Assembly: GCA_024509875.1 (NCBI GenBank)
Contig: JAMPIV010012241.1
Span: 522,683-586,682, forward strand
Reading direction: 5' to 3'
DNA: 64,000 bases
Source of the DNA: Oreohelix idahoensis
Taxonomy: Eukaryota > Mollusca > Gastropoda > Stylommatophora > Oreohelicidae
Shown: one piece after another, positions 11,237 to 22,048 of the stretch
Numbering within the stretch: position 1 is the first letter of the stretch
How the letters are laid out: each line of letters opens with the position of its first letter
Made by a program: the position numbers and the translations under genes
The notes under the pieces: generated by a model
The model's database searches: none
Told to the model about the DNA's origin: nothing
What the model saw: only the letters and a program-made list of their open reading frames with translations

Positions 11237-13437
11237 TGTCGCAGAGAGATTTGTGAATAATAAATTTCTATATCTTTTCTTTATTCTACCCGTGTCTTTT
11301 ACTTTATTATCGCTCTTTTATCTTTTCTCTTTTTTTCGCATTCGTCTGATTGTGAAAAAATAAACTCTCCCATTCATACCTTCGCCTGTCTCTTTTCTTA
11401 TTTAGCAACGCATTTTTATTGCTGTTTAGCTAAGTCCTAGAGGAGACCGAATAGTGTGAAATTCGTTCTCGACAGACATAAGATGGCAGACAAATCGTCT
11501 AACATTTTCATCTGACACGGCGCTCTTCGTTAAGTTTCTCGGTGTTAGGTGTGAGAGGCGCCAACATGCATCGCTGGGAAATGACCATAGGTAGCGGCAA
11601 GTTTGAAACGCGTCTGGCAGTTTCAGTGCCGTCGTCTGAGTTTTATGTAGGTGTTAAGACGGGAACTATTTCGGGTTTTCGAGAATTAGGAAATCATTTC
11701 TTTTCATAAGATATAAACCCCAGTAGTTTAGACTCAATTCATTCAGTACTCCGCAGGCAAGACTAGAACATCTAGCGTTCGATTCCTAAGATCTCTGTTA
11801 ATAGAAGCATCATTTAGTTGGTCGAATTGGATATAGTTCTTAGTAGTTCTGTGTTGAGGTAAATATAATATATCTAGTATTTTGTGAGTGATTTAAGTGG
11901 TAAATCGCCTATTTTATTTTTACTAGTTAGATTTCTGTGCAGAGGGATTAAATTATAAGTCTGTTATATTCTCTAGTTGACGTGTTACAGTGGAAAGCAG
12001 TAAAAATTATTATTTCTAGCTTAAATTCATGCAGCTGTAAATAAAATTTAATTAAATTGCTAGTAACCAGTCCGACTATATTGTAACTAACTTATAACTG
12101 CACTGAGTCATCATTGAGTATTGACGAAATACGTAGGTATTTCTAATTCATGATGATTGATTTTTTTAAACGATCATAATTATGTCACGGGAGTTTTAAC
12201 GTTAAGACAAGCTCTATACGCTTGCAGTTATAATGTAAGTTAAAACCGAAGCGAATATTATGGTTAAGTATTTTGTACTTTTCTCTTCCTTATACAGTTT
12301 TGGGTCAGCCCAACTTTTACCAGCGGTTTTAGTACAACTGAGAGAAGAAACAGTTTTATCTTTAACCACGTGGGTTTACAAGTTAACACCTGTCTGGCAG
12401 TGTGTGTGCCTCCAGAAATAGACAGAGTACAAATCTCACTAACGGTTGTAAAGACTAAATGCCTATACTGGGCCTATTGTGCCAGATTATATTTCTTCAC
12501 AAACTCTCATGTACATGCAGTCCTGTGGCGAGAAAAAATTACAAATCATTAACATTCCGACATTTTTGACTAATTGTGGTGTGACCAAGAATTTTTATAG
12601 TGAGAGAATTATCAAACCTGCCATTTTTCCTAAGTAAGGGAAACCTCGTGATTCTGACACTGAGCCCGTTTAAAACTAATTCTTACCTGAACTGATTCAA
12701 GTGACACTAACCTTAGTCTGAAAAAATATTCGCATGAAGAGGATGCTCCCCGGAACATTGGATGAAACCAAAATCTGCAGAGCTGGGATCCGCTTCATCA
12801 AGAGAAAGACAGATTAAAGTGTGTGGGTGTCCTAAAGTTTGTGCCAGACGGCGAAAACCAGCAAGATTTTAGGTAAGAAAAGTTAGACAGGGGCCCCTGC
12901 TGAAAGAACAGAGTGAAAGCAGAACGAATGATTCTTTTTTTTTCATTTTTTATATTCAGGCACCCATTTTTTTGTAATCTCATTTATGCAAAGATTGTTG
13001 CAAATGACATTTTCCTTCTTAGGATAGATTAGGGTATCAATTCTGTTCTTAAACTATAGAGGAGAAATCATAGAACATAGCGTATATATCTGTGACTCTT
13101 TGGGGCTATCACTTTTCTTCTAACGGGATCGTGGGCTCTACATAGAGGGAAAGGATTACACCTATGGGTCTATTGGTCTTTTAGTAATTCATTACCTTAT
13201 ATGTATTTTCTATGCTTGATATTAACATTTATGTGTTGTGGTAAAATTTTCCTTATGTTAATAAATTTACATAAACTTTATTCAAGCGTGTCGGTCAGCT
13301 CGTTCCAAAATATCTATATTCCATTGTTATAGTTTTTCCACGTCTGTGCGTCTAACTGTCGTCACTTATGTGAGTGGAGATATATATATATATATATATT
13401 AATATATATTATAATAGACTGTCTGACTCCTCTAGAT
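11237..13437 (+). mobile_element. Family-B solo LTR (outer), first part
   Basis: Starts TGTCGCAGAG and is homologous throughout to the LTR at 13438-15906 (shared 'ctttattatcgctctttta', 'gacgaaatacgtaggtattt', 'cactctttggggctatcact'-type words). At 13437 it is cut by the internal family-B element. Its tail continues at 36730-36876 and 39144-39180. It is flanked by GCAGG at 11232-11236 and 39181-39185. No internal region of its own is present, so it is a solo LTR. The last base is G instead of A. Confidence 0.85.
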
Positions 13438-15612
13438 TGTAGCATAGAGATTTATGATCAATAAATGTTCTATATTTCCTTTCTTTTCTACCCGTGTCCT
13501 CTACTTTATTATCGCTCTTTTATCCTTTTCCTGTATTTTTCGCATTCGTTCGTTTGCGAAAAATAAATTTACTTTCCCATTCTGACTTTACCGTTTCTTT
13601 TTCTCATACACTGGGAACGCATTAATTGCATAATCGTGTCAGTCCCCTGGATGTGAGCGTATAGGTGAGATTCGTCTCGATAGACACGGGAGGGCAGACA
13701 TATCTGGCGCTCTACGGTTAAGTTTCTCGGTGTCAGGCCCGGCAGTAGACAAAATAGTGTGAGAAATGTGTTCTCGAGAGACCGAATGGCAGACATTCGT
13801 CTGGTTTTTCCATGACACTCACGGCTCTACGGTCAGTCCTGGGCGTGAGGTGTGAAGAAGCACGTTTGGCATGTTATGGCCAGCGTCTGAGTTGGTGGGA
13901 AGTGTTAATAGAGAGATATAGGAGGGGGGAGACGGGGGGTGTTCTGAAATAGCGCGCATCCTTGGTCTGCTTAAGTTATAAACCAGAGTTTGAGATTTCA
14001 TTCACTCAGTAACTCCGCAGTCAAGACGAGAACGACCTCGTTCGATTCCTAAGAATCTCTGTTGATAGTAGATGGCAATTAGTTGGTCGAAGTGGTTTAA
14101 GTTCTTAGTAGTTCTGTGTTGAGGTAAATATTATATTAGATATCTAGTATTATTTGTGAGTGATTTCAGGGATAAATCGCCTATTTCATTTTAACTAGTT
14201 TCTTTTGTGCAGAGTGATTAATTATAAGTCTGTTATATTCTCTAGCTGACGTGTTTCAGTGGAAAGCAGAATAAATTATAATTTCTAGCTTAAAATCATG
14301 TAGCTATAATGAATTTAATTTTACTGCGAATAATCAGACGAGAATATTTTTTTTAAAACTAAACTTATAACTGAACAGATCCATCACTGAGTATTGACGA
14401 AATACGTATGTATTTCTAATTCAGGATGCTTGATTTTATGAATATAACTTATTTCACGGGAAAGTTTTAAACGATAAGTCAAGCCTCCGCTTGCAGTTGA
14501 TAATGTAAGTTATATCCGAGTACATAGTATGTATAGTATTTATATGTTGTTTTTCTTTATTCAGTGAAACTGGGGGTGACCCAACTTTGCCAGCGTTGTA
14601 GTACAGATAAATATCTGTGAAGAACTAAAACATTTTCCTTAAAGTCTTGGTGTATAACCTTTACAAGAACTTTAACGGTTAAATGAAGTAACGGGCCCAT
14701 CGAGCCTGATTTAACTCTTCCAGAGAAAAACCTCAAGTACATGTCAGCCCTGATGGCAAGTAAAACATTACAAATCATTGACTTTCCGACATTTTGACGA
14801 ACTGTGGGTGTGAACAATAATTATCTAATGAAAGAATTTACCAACCGGTCATCTTCCTAAATAAGGGAAACCTCGTGATTCTGACACTGTGTGGCCGCTT
14901 AAAACTAATTCTTACCTGAACGGAGTGAAGTGACACTAACTTAAATCTGTAAAGAAAACTATCGCACGAAGTGGACGCTCCCCGGACCCGTGAAGGAAAC
15001 CACGATCTGCAGAGCTGGGAATCCGCTTCAGCCAAAGATAGACAGATTTAGACAGTGCGTCATACAGTGCGCCAGACGGCGAACCCCAGCAAGCTATTAG
15101 GTAAGAAAGTGAGTGAGGGTACCCTGATGAAAGAACCGATTGAAAGTAGACTGAGTGATGTTTAGGATAACTATTTATTCACCCACTTTGTAATTCCATT
15201 TATGCAAATTGTTGCTACTGCAGGTATAATTTTTCCTTAGGATAGATCATACTACTATCTAAGCCTGTTCATACCTTTAAAAGGGAAAATCATAAGACTA
15301 CAGCAGATGTATCCGTGACTCTTTGGGGCTATCATCTTTTCTTTTAACAGGACTGTGGGCTAAACATCGAGGGAAAGGATCATACTGTGGGTCTATCATT
15401 CTTGTAGCATTTTTATCGACTTTATGACTATTTATATATGCTTTGATGTAATTTTACGTGTTGTGATGGAATTTTCGGATAATTAAAATTCCCTTGAACT
15501 TAATCAGTGTGTCGGGTCAGCTCGTTCCATAATATCTATATAATCATTTGTTATAGTTTTCCCACGTGTGTGCGTCTACATGTCGTCAAATTGTGTGTGT
15601 GCACGTGAGTGG

Positions 15613-15683
<71 letters not shown>

Positions 15684-15906
15684 TATGTAGTCCATAGACT
15701 GTCTGACTCCTCTAGATCTGTTGTAGAAGATAGGCTAAAAGAGAGAGAGAAGATTCTCGATTTCAGAGACAGCCTCTATTGATTTCTACCATCTCACTCG
15801 TGGAAATCTATTTCTACTATTATCTCTCACTGTGGCTATCACTCATTCTAATCTATTCAGAAGGGACCAACCCAAGTCTTAATTCCCCTATAAAAAATCT
15901 ACGACA
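13438..15906 (+). repeat. Family-B 5' LTR, 2469 bp
   Basis: Begins TGTAGCATAG and ends CTACGACA. It contains a (TA)n tract (about 15613-15680) and short duplicated ORF-like stretches that are not genes. It matches the 3' LTR pieces nearly base for base and is more diverged from the outer solo LTR and from the solo LTR at 57839-60406. Confidence 0.9.
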
Positions 15907-15909
15907 GAA

Positions 15910-15934
15910 TGGTGGCTCGTTTTCCGGGAATTGA
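15910..15934 (+). other. Primer-binding site, tRNA-Pro-like with a 3-nt insert
   Basis: 'tggtggctcgt' + 'ttt' + 'ccgggaattga' starts three bases after the LTR. The tRNA-Pro primer site used by many retroviruses is tggggg-ctcgt-ccgggat. Here there is one substitution in the first block and three extra t's, after which the match continues toward the T-arm. Family C has the perfect version. Confidence 0.65.
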
Positions 15935-16635
15935 ACTCTAGTCCTGAGCAAATACGAATATCAGCTCGTTTGCAGGATTAATTTTCTTTATTCTGATATA
16001 GAGTAAGAGTGTGATGTCTTGTGAGTTTTGTATCTTTTAAAAATAATTTATCCCCTAGACGAAACGATCTGTTTATGGGCGTGCTGACCACACAATTAAT
16101 AATTGTTTTTTCGCAGCATTTTTAGTAATATACATTTGAGTTACATGTTGATTTTGTCGGAATATATGTTAATTATTGATTTTGTAATACTAATCGCTGG
16201 TAAAGTTTGTGATTGTCTAACAGTCACAGGGTTCTGAAGAAGTAGGTGTTTGAGCTAAGCTAAGGAGTGCGTTCAGACAATTACGTCTTGTTAATTGCCT
16301 CCCTTACCCTAACTAACTTCAGGGGTGAACTTGATAGTGGATTAAAATATTAAGGGATTTTTTTTCTCCTTAAATTTTTGCAAATTATTTTGTTTCCACT
16401 GTAGCAACGTATTTTTCAGTGAGTAATCTTAACTACCATTTATTTGGCGTAGTCGTCTGCATTAGGTGCTTAATTGCCGATTAATAGCAGCGATAGTTAG
16501 ACACTATTTCATAGGAGGAGGTATCCCAGGTTAAAGTATATCATCTTTTGTTTTGGTATTTTCTTGCAAGTGGAAGGAACCAGTGTATCCTTTTTCTTCT
16601 TTTCTTTCTTGAGTAGTCTCAGTCACTGCCTTATT
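15935..16635 (+). other. Family-B leader
   Basis: About 700 bp of untranslated sequence between the PBS and the gag ATG. No ORF of note. Confidence 0.6.
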
Positions 16636-17674
16636 ATGGCAGAAAAGGCAAAGCTTAGGCAGATCCTCAGGGACGAAGCGAGAGAAGAAGGTTTGGACGG
16701 AGAAGACGCGAAAGCTTTTGTCAGGGACGAACTTGACAGATATGATGCGGAGAGGAAAGCAGCTGAAGCTAAAGAGCAGAAGAAGATGGACGAGGAAATG
16801 GAAATTCGCACGATGCAGAATGAGGAAAGAGAGAAGGAGAGACAGCATGAGGAAAGAGGAGAGGTCGCGTTGGAATATGAAGCTTTCTCAGGCCTTGAAA
16901 AGCAGTGCGTATGATGTTTACGCCAAACTGGAAAGCAACCAACAAGATAACTATGACGTGTTGAAGAAAGCTTTACTTGAGCGCTTTGAAATGAATGCGC
17001 GAAAGTTTTTGCAACTGTTTCGCAACAGCAGGAAGGACAGCTCTGAAACTTTTCAGCAGTTCTCGTCTCGTTTGAAGGGATACTTGACAAAGTGCCTTGA
17101 GCTTTCACAGCTCCCCTCTACCTATGAAGGTCTTGAGGAATTTGTTATAACAGAACAAATAAAGAACACTTTGTCTGCTGATACCCGGAGATTTCTAGCT
17201 GAGCAGGGGGCAGAAAAGCTTGAAGACATCTTGGAAAAGTCTGAGCGTTATCAAAATGCGCTGGCTGAACTACCGGCCACAAAACGTAAACCGACAGAAG
17301 AGCATTTTCGAAAGAATAATCTAGACCAATCTTCTCATGCTTCTAATCAGAATAACCACAGAGAAACTGGACCTCAAAACCCCCCTCCTGAAAAATCCAA
17401 GTTCTACAAAAACAAGTATCCCAACCACAGTAAACAGTCTGATCAACCCGACCGCGCTACATGGCAGCGCAGCCAGAAAGGACAAGGTGGCAAAGGGAGA
17501 ACCCCTGAGCACGGGACTAATGATCAGGGCGAGCACACCGAGCCGAAACGCATAGGATGCTTGCTAACTGTCTCGCAAGGCGGAATTATTGACAGTGATT
17601 CCCAACCTGAGGGAGAGAGACCCTCAACGCGAGGTACTGTTATTTTGAACGGTTCTCAAACTTTTTGTTTATTT
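16636..17674 (+). pseudogene. gag: Gag of family B, broken
   Basis: Gag starts MAEKAKLRQILRDEAREEGL at 16636 and continues as a charged coiled coil. The frame changes near 16885, where coiled coil joins directly to the middle of capsid (ALKSSAYDVYAKLE). Compared with family-C Gag, some 60 or more residues of the capsid N-terminal part are missing here. The capsid C-terminal part is kept (RKFLQLFRNSRKDSSETFQQ, TYEGLEEFVITEQIK, LAEQGAEKLEDILEKSERY) and resembles the SCAN fold. A basic Asn/Gln/Pro-rich segment follows. I see no CCHC knuckle. The N-terminus is clearly homologous to family-C Gag (MADMAKLRAAWREAAQDMGM). Confidence 0.85.
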
Positions 17675-18078
17675 GACACGGGGCTTTCTTATGATTGCAT
17701 TGTTGCCCGGTCAAGAGACAGGAGAGACCGTCGAACTTTGTGGAGTTTCTAAGAGTGATGCACCTACAGCGCTTCCCATTGCATTGCTTGAGATCCACTC
17801 GGACTTTGTCAGAGGCGTGATCAAAGCGGCTGTTATGGATGACCCCATCTACCCAGTCGTACTTGGCGGTAGATACGTGTTTATTGGGAAACCGGAAGAG
17901 CCGATTGTGGCAGCAGTAACTACAAGAGGGCAAACCAAGAAGGAACGGGAGTCTGCGCCTAATTTGTTACCCATGGAACTAAAAGAAGCGCAACAAAAGG
18001 ACCCTACTTTGGCACCCTGCTTTAGGAAACTGCCCATGGCTAAGGAACCCAGACAGCACGGGGACATTTTTCTCTAAG
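17675..18078 (+). pseudogene. Aspartic protease and linker of family B, frameshifted
   Basis: CLFDTGLSYDCIVA carries the protease D-T-G (Asp at 17675). The frame then shifts near 17700, and a second frame (17673-18077) supplies the rest of the protease (GVIKAAVMDDPIYPVVLGG, ending RYVFIG) and a linker with KEAQQKDPTLAPCFRKL. Another shift near 18075 separates it from integrase. Confidence 0.8.
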
Positions 18079-19312
18079 GATGGCGTACTTTATCGCAGAA
18101 CGGGCAAGCCTGACCAAGGTTACAATCAGCTCCTAGTACCGAAACAGTACAGAAGCCAAATCCTAGAAATGGGGCACTCTCTTCCCTTCAGCGGACATAT
18201 GGGACAGAACGTCACAAACCAACGGATAACCACTCATTATAGGTGGCCAGGAGTAAATACTGATAATATCAGGTATGTTAAATCCTGTGCCCACTGCCAA
18301 CGTGTACCACACAAGCAACGGACACCCCCAGTCTCGTTGGGTGAAATGCCAATAGTGGTAACACCATTCGAACGGGTTGTGATCGACATTTTAGGACCCT
18401 TAGAAAGGACTAAACGAAGGAACAGGTTTATCCTGACCTTAGTCGACACATGCACGTTATGGGCAGAAGCAATCCCGCTAACATGCGCAGATGCCAAGCA
18501 TGTCGCAGAAGCCCTCGTGCAGATTTTCACTCGGTTGGGATTCCCTCAACAAGTGTTGACGGATAACGGATCTCCATACCGAAACCTGTTGTTGGATGAG
18601 ATAATTAAGATCTTGAGGGACCAGCACATCTACACTAAGCCTTACACTCTGGCCAGAAGGGGGCTAGGAGAACGTGTTAACGGAAACCTCAACATGATGC
18701 TAAGTAAACTGGCACAAGTGAAACCTGACGATTGGGATCTTGGTATTCCTGCAGCTTTATTTGGCAACAGAGAATCTACTCATACGTCCACAGGATTTCC
18801 GCCAGCCACGCTTTTATTCGGCAGACCCATTAAGGGCCCGCTCGAAGCCTTACTTTGGTCGCTGACAGACCAGAAGGCTGATGAGACAGTGGTCTCAGCT
18901 AGTAAATATGTGTCGGATTTAAAGGAAAGGTTGAAACTAGGATGGGACCTAGCAACGACCAACTTTAAGCGAGCACGCACAAAGCACGCTAACCGATACA
19001 GGAAAGTTGCGAAAGAGAGAGAACTAGAAGCAGGAGAGAAAGTTTTGGTGTTACTCCCCACCGGGAACAACCAACTGAGGATCGGATGGCAAGGGCCATT
19101 TACCGTCCTGAAAAAGATTTCTAAGGCTAACTACCAGATCTCTATTGAAGGAAAGGAGAAGGTTTTCCATTTAAATCTGTTAACGAAATTCTTGGAAAGA
19201 CCGGTGCCGACCTCCGAACATCTCCTGACGATCGCCATAATTGACGAAGATGACGTTAGTGGACGCAAATTCCACTGCAATCACACGGAATCTTTAAAAA
19301 ATGTCAAAAGCG
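18079..19312 (+). pseudogene. int: Integrase of family B
   Basis: A nearly complete integrase. It reads KDGVLYRR, then the zinc domain with GHSLPFSGHMG and CAHC, and a core with aspartates in VIDILGP and LTDNGSP and glutamate in LGERVNG (35 residues between the second D and the E). The C-terminal module has GWQGPFTVLKK and KVFHLNLLTKFLERP. The residue before the glutamate region is unusual (LARRGLGERVN where a 'P.SNG.VER' motif is normal). It directly follows protease, so this family also has integrase ahead of where RT should be. It runs into LTR sequence at about 19313 after NVKSG. Confidence 0.88.
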
Positions 19313-20471
19313 GTTTGCGAAAAATAAATTTAATTTCCCATTCTGACTTTACCGTTTCTTTTTCTCATACACTGGGAACGCATTAATTGCATAATCGTGT
19401 CAGTCCCCTGGATGTGAGCGTATAGGTGAGATTCGTCTCGATAGACATGGGAGGGCAGACATATCTGGCGCTCTACGGTTAAGTTTCTCGGTGTCAGGCC
19501 CGGCAGTAGACAAAATAGTGTGAGAAATGTGTTCTCGAGAGACCGAATGGCAGACATTCGTCTGGTTTTTCCATGACACTCACAGCTCTACGGTCACTGC
19601 TGGGCGTGAGGTGTGAAGACGCACGTTTGGCATGTTATGGCCAGCGTCTGAGTTTGTGGGAAGTGTTAATAGAGAGATATAGGAGAGGGGGAGACGGGGT
19701 GTGTTCTGAAATAGCGCGCATCCTTGGTCTGCTTAAGTTATAAACCAGAGTTTGAGATTTCATTCACTCAGTAACTCCGCAGTCAAGACGAGAACGACCT
19801 CGTTCGATTCCTAAGAATCTCTGTTGATAGTAGATGGCAATTAGTTGGTCGAAGTGGTTTAAGTTCTTAGTAGTTCTGTGTTGAGGTAAATATTATATTA
19901 GATATCTAGTATTATTTGTGAGTGATTTCAGGGATAAATCGCCTATTTCATTTTAACTAGTTTCTTTTGTGCAGAGTGATTAATTATAAGTCTGTTATAT
20001 TCTCTAGCTGACGTGTTTCAGTGGAAAGCAGAGTAAATTATAATTTCTAGCTTAAAATCATGTAGCTATAATGAATTTAATTTTACTGCGAATAATCAGA
20101 CGAGAATATTTTTTTAAAAACTAAACTTATAACTGAACAGATCCATCACTGAGTATTGACGAAATACGTATGTATTTCTAATTCAGGATGCTTGATTTTA
20201 TGAATATAACTTATTTCATGGGAAGATTTTAAACGATAAGTCAAGCCTCCGCTTGCAGTTGATAATGTAAGTTATATCCGAGTATATAGTATGTATAGTA
20301 TTTATATGTTGTTTTTCTTTATTCAGTGAAACTGGGGGGTGACCCAACTTTGCCAGCGTTGTAGTACAGATAAATATCTGTGAAGAACTAAAACATTTTC
20401 CTTAAAGTCTTGGTGTATAACCTTTACAAGAACTTTAACGGTTAAATGAAGTAACGGGCCCATCGAGCCTG
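19313..20471 (+). repeat. Family-B 3' LTR, piece 1 (5' end missing)
   Basis: Matches the 5' LTR from about its base 116 ('gtttgcgaaaaataaattta'). The first 115 bp are absent because a deletion joins integrase to LTR. It is cut at 20471 by the minus-strand family-A element; target duplication CCTG at 20468-20471. Confidence 0.88.
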
Positions 20472-21616
20472 TGTAACTGTCTTTTTTTTCTTGTTGAGGT
20501 GATCACTGGCCCAAGACAGTTTACATGTTGTTAGATGTGTAGTGCGAGCGTATGATGAGTTGAGTGTGGGTGCGAATGAAGACGCGAATGTGTTTAGGCT
20601 CGTATAGATGTAGATCCTGCAACCCATACTCTCACATGCAGTAATCAAGGATGCTTTGACACTGCAGGCATGTTTCAAGACATTTATTGACGGGAACACA
20701 CATAATATCAACAGGAACAGTCAGTGTAACAAGGTCATGCTGACCTGACATCGATAGGTATACATTTGGCATTCAAAAAGGTAAACATCAGAATAGACGT
20801 GCATGGTCAATAGCAAAGTTCTTCAATAATGACAGTTCGTAGCGTCGCCCTTGGCGTCTCTGACTAAACGCGTCAGATGCCTTAGTTACCTTGACACACA
20901 GGTGCAACTTGGCACTCCCTGCCAATTGCACATATCAGGCTGTAGTATAATAGCCGGAAGCACAGGCCTCGTCCTAACGTCGGCCGTGTACTTCTGTTAA
21001 ATAGGTTATCACCAACCCTGCAGTAATACTTATTGTAGATAGAAGTTCCGCCAATCTGCGGCTCCCACAATATATCTTCGTCACTGGATTTCTGGACAAT
21101 ATAAGACTAACAGTCTTGGATGGCTACCTCGAGCACAAATATATAAGTTCTGAAATGGCGGATCAGTGAGCTGCTGTTCACCCTAGGTAATCCTTTACAT
21201 GTTCTGCCACCGAAAAGCGTAATAATGCATAAAGGTCGGTATTACCTGGTAAATGAATCCTCAGAACTACACAAGGAATTCTGTCGTCATCCCGACGCAC
21301 AGAGATTCACTGGGGAAAACTGCCATAGCAGTTACTTCGAAGATTCTCCCCGAAAAACAATGGACTCTTGGTCCCTTCAGAAAAACAGGACCTCCCGGCT
21401 TCCCGGAAGTATATCTCACTCCCCCTTAAAAAACCTTCCCATAGGCCCACGCCGAACTGTCAACCTCTGACCCTAAAGGTCAAACACAATGAATGAATAA
21501 ACAAGGGAAGACAACCCCTAATCAACCTGACATCGCAGGTAAAGACACAATTATACTTATGATACAAACATAAGCAAATAACTTGACAGATGACTCCGTC
21601 GAAAATGACAGCAACA
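20472..21616 (-). repeat. Family-A copy 2 3' LTR, 1145 bp
   Basis: In element direction it starts TGTTGCTGTC next to the polypurine tract and ends CAGTTACA. It appears identical to 28426-29570. Confidence 0.93.
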
Positions 21617-21633
21617 TTACTACCACCCCCCTG
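21617..21633 (-). other. Polypurine tract of family-A copy 2
   Basis: On the minus strand CAGGGGGGTGGTAGTAA lies directly against the TG start of the 3' LTR, the usual plus-strand primer position. A long T-run (in element direction) precedes it. Confidence 0.75.
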
Positions 21634-22048
21634 TAAAAAAAAAAATTGCATTTTTTTTTTTTAATATGTTCATGAGCAAGATAGCACCAGTATCACTTCT
21701 GTGCTCATGCAAACAATGAACCTAATATCAGGTACAATAGAAGAGGGTACAAATCATCTCTCAACATAGGAGAAAATATTTCCTTTAAGCCAAACAAACT
21801 AAGGGATACCATTCAAGAAACCTAAGTTGCTGGCAATACCAATCATATATCAAACATTACTAAATAATATAATCATAGCAATATACAAATGTCAATGCTA
21901 TTTTAGCAACATATCACTGATGGATGGACAAAATGAAATTTGTTAAATTATCTAAACATCATCCAAATACATTTGTATTACAACATATTATGATATTAAG
22001 GACAGACCTAAGTCTGAAAATATATCAGGAAAAACTAGGACACAAGAT
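21634..22048 (-). other. 3' untranslated region of family-A copy 2
   Basis: About 415 bp between the pol stop and the polypurine tract. No envelope or other ORF is visible. Confidence 0.65.

Noticed and set aside
16623..17108. 161-codon minus-strand ORF and similar Ser/Phe/Leu-rich ORFs opposite Gag coiled coils (also 49362-49718, 54763-55131)
   Set aside because: Antisense shadows of Lys/Glu/Ala-rich coding sequence.
21634..22048. Envelope gene downstream of family-A pol
   Set aside because: Only about 415 bp lie between pol and the polypurine tract, with no ORF.
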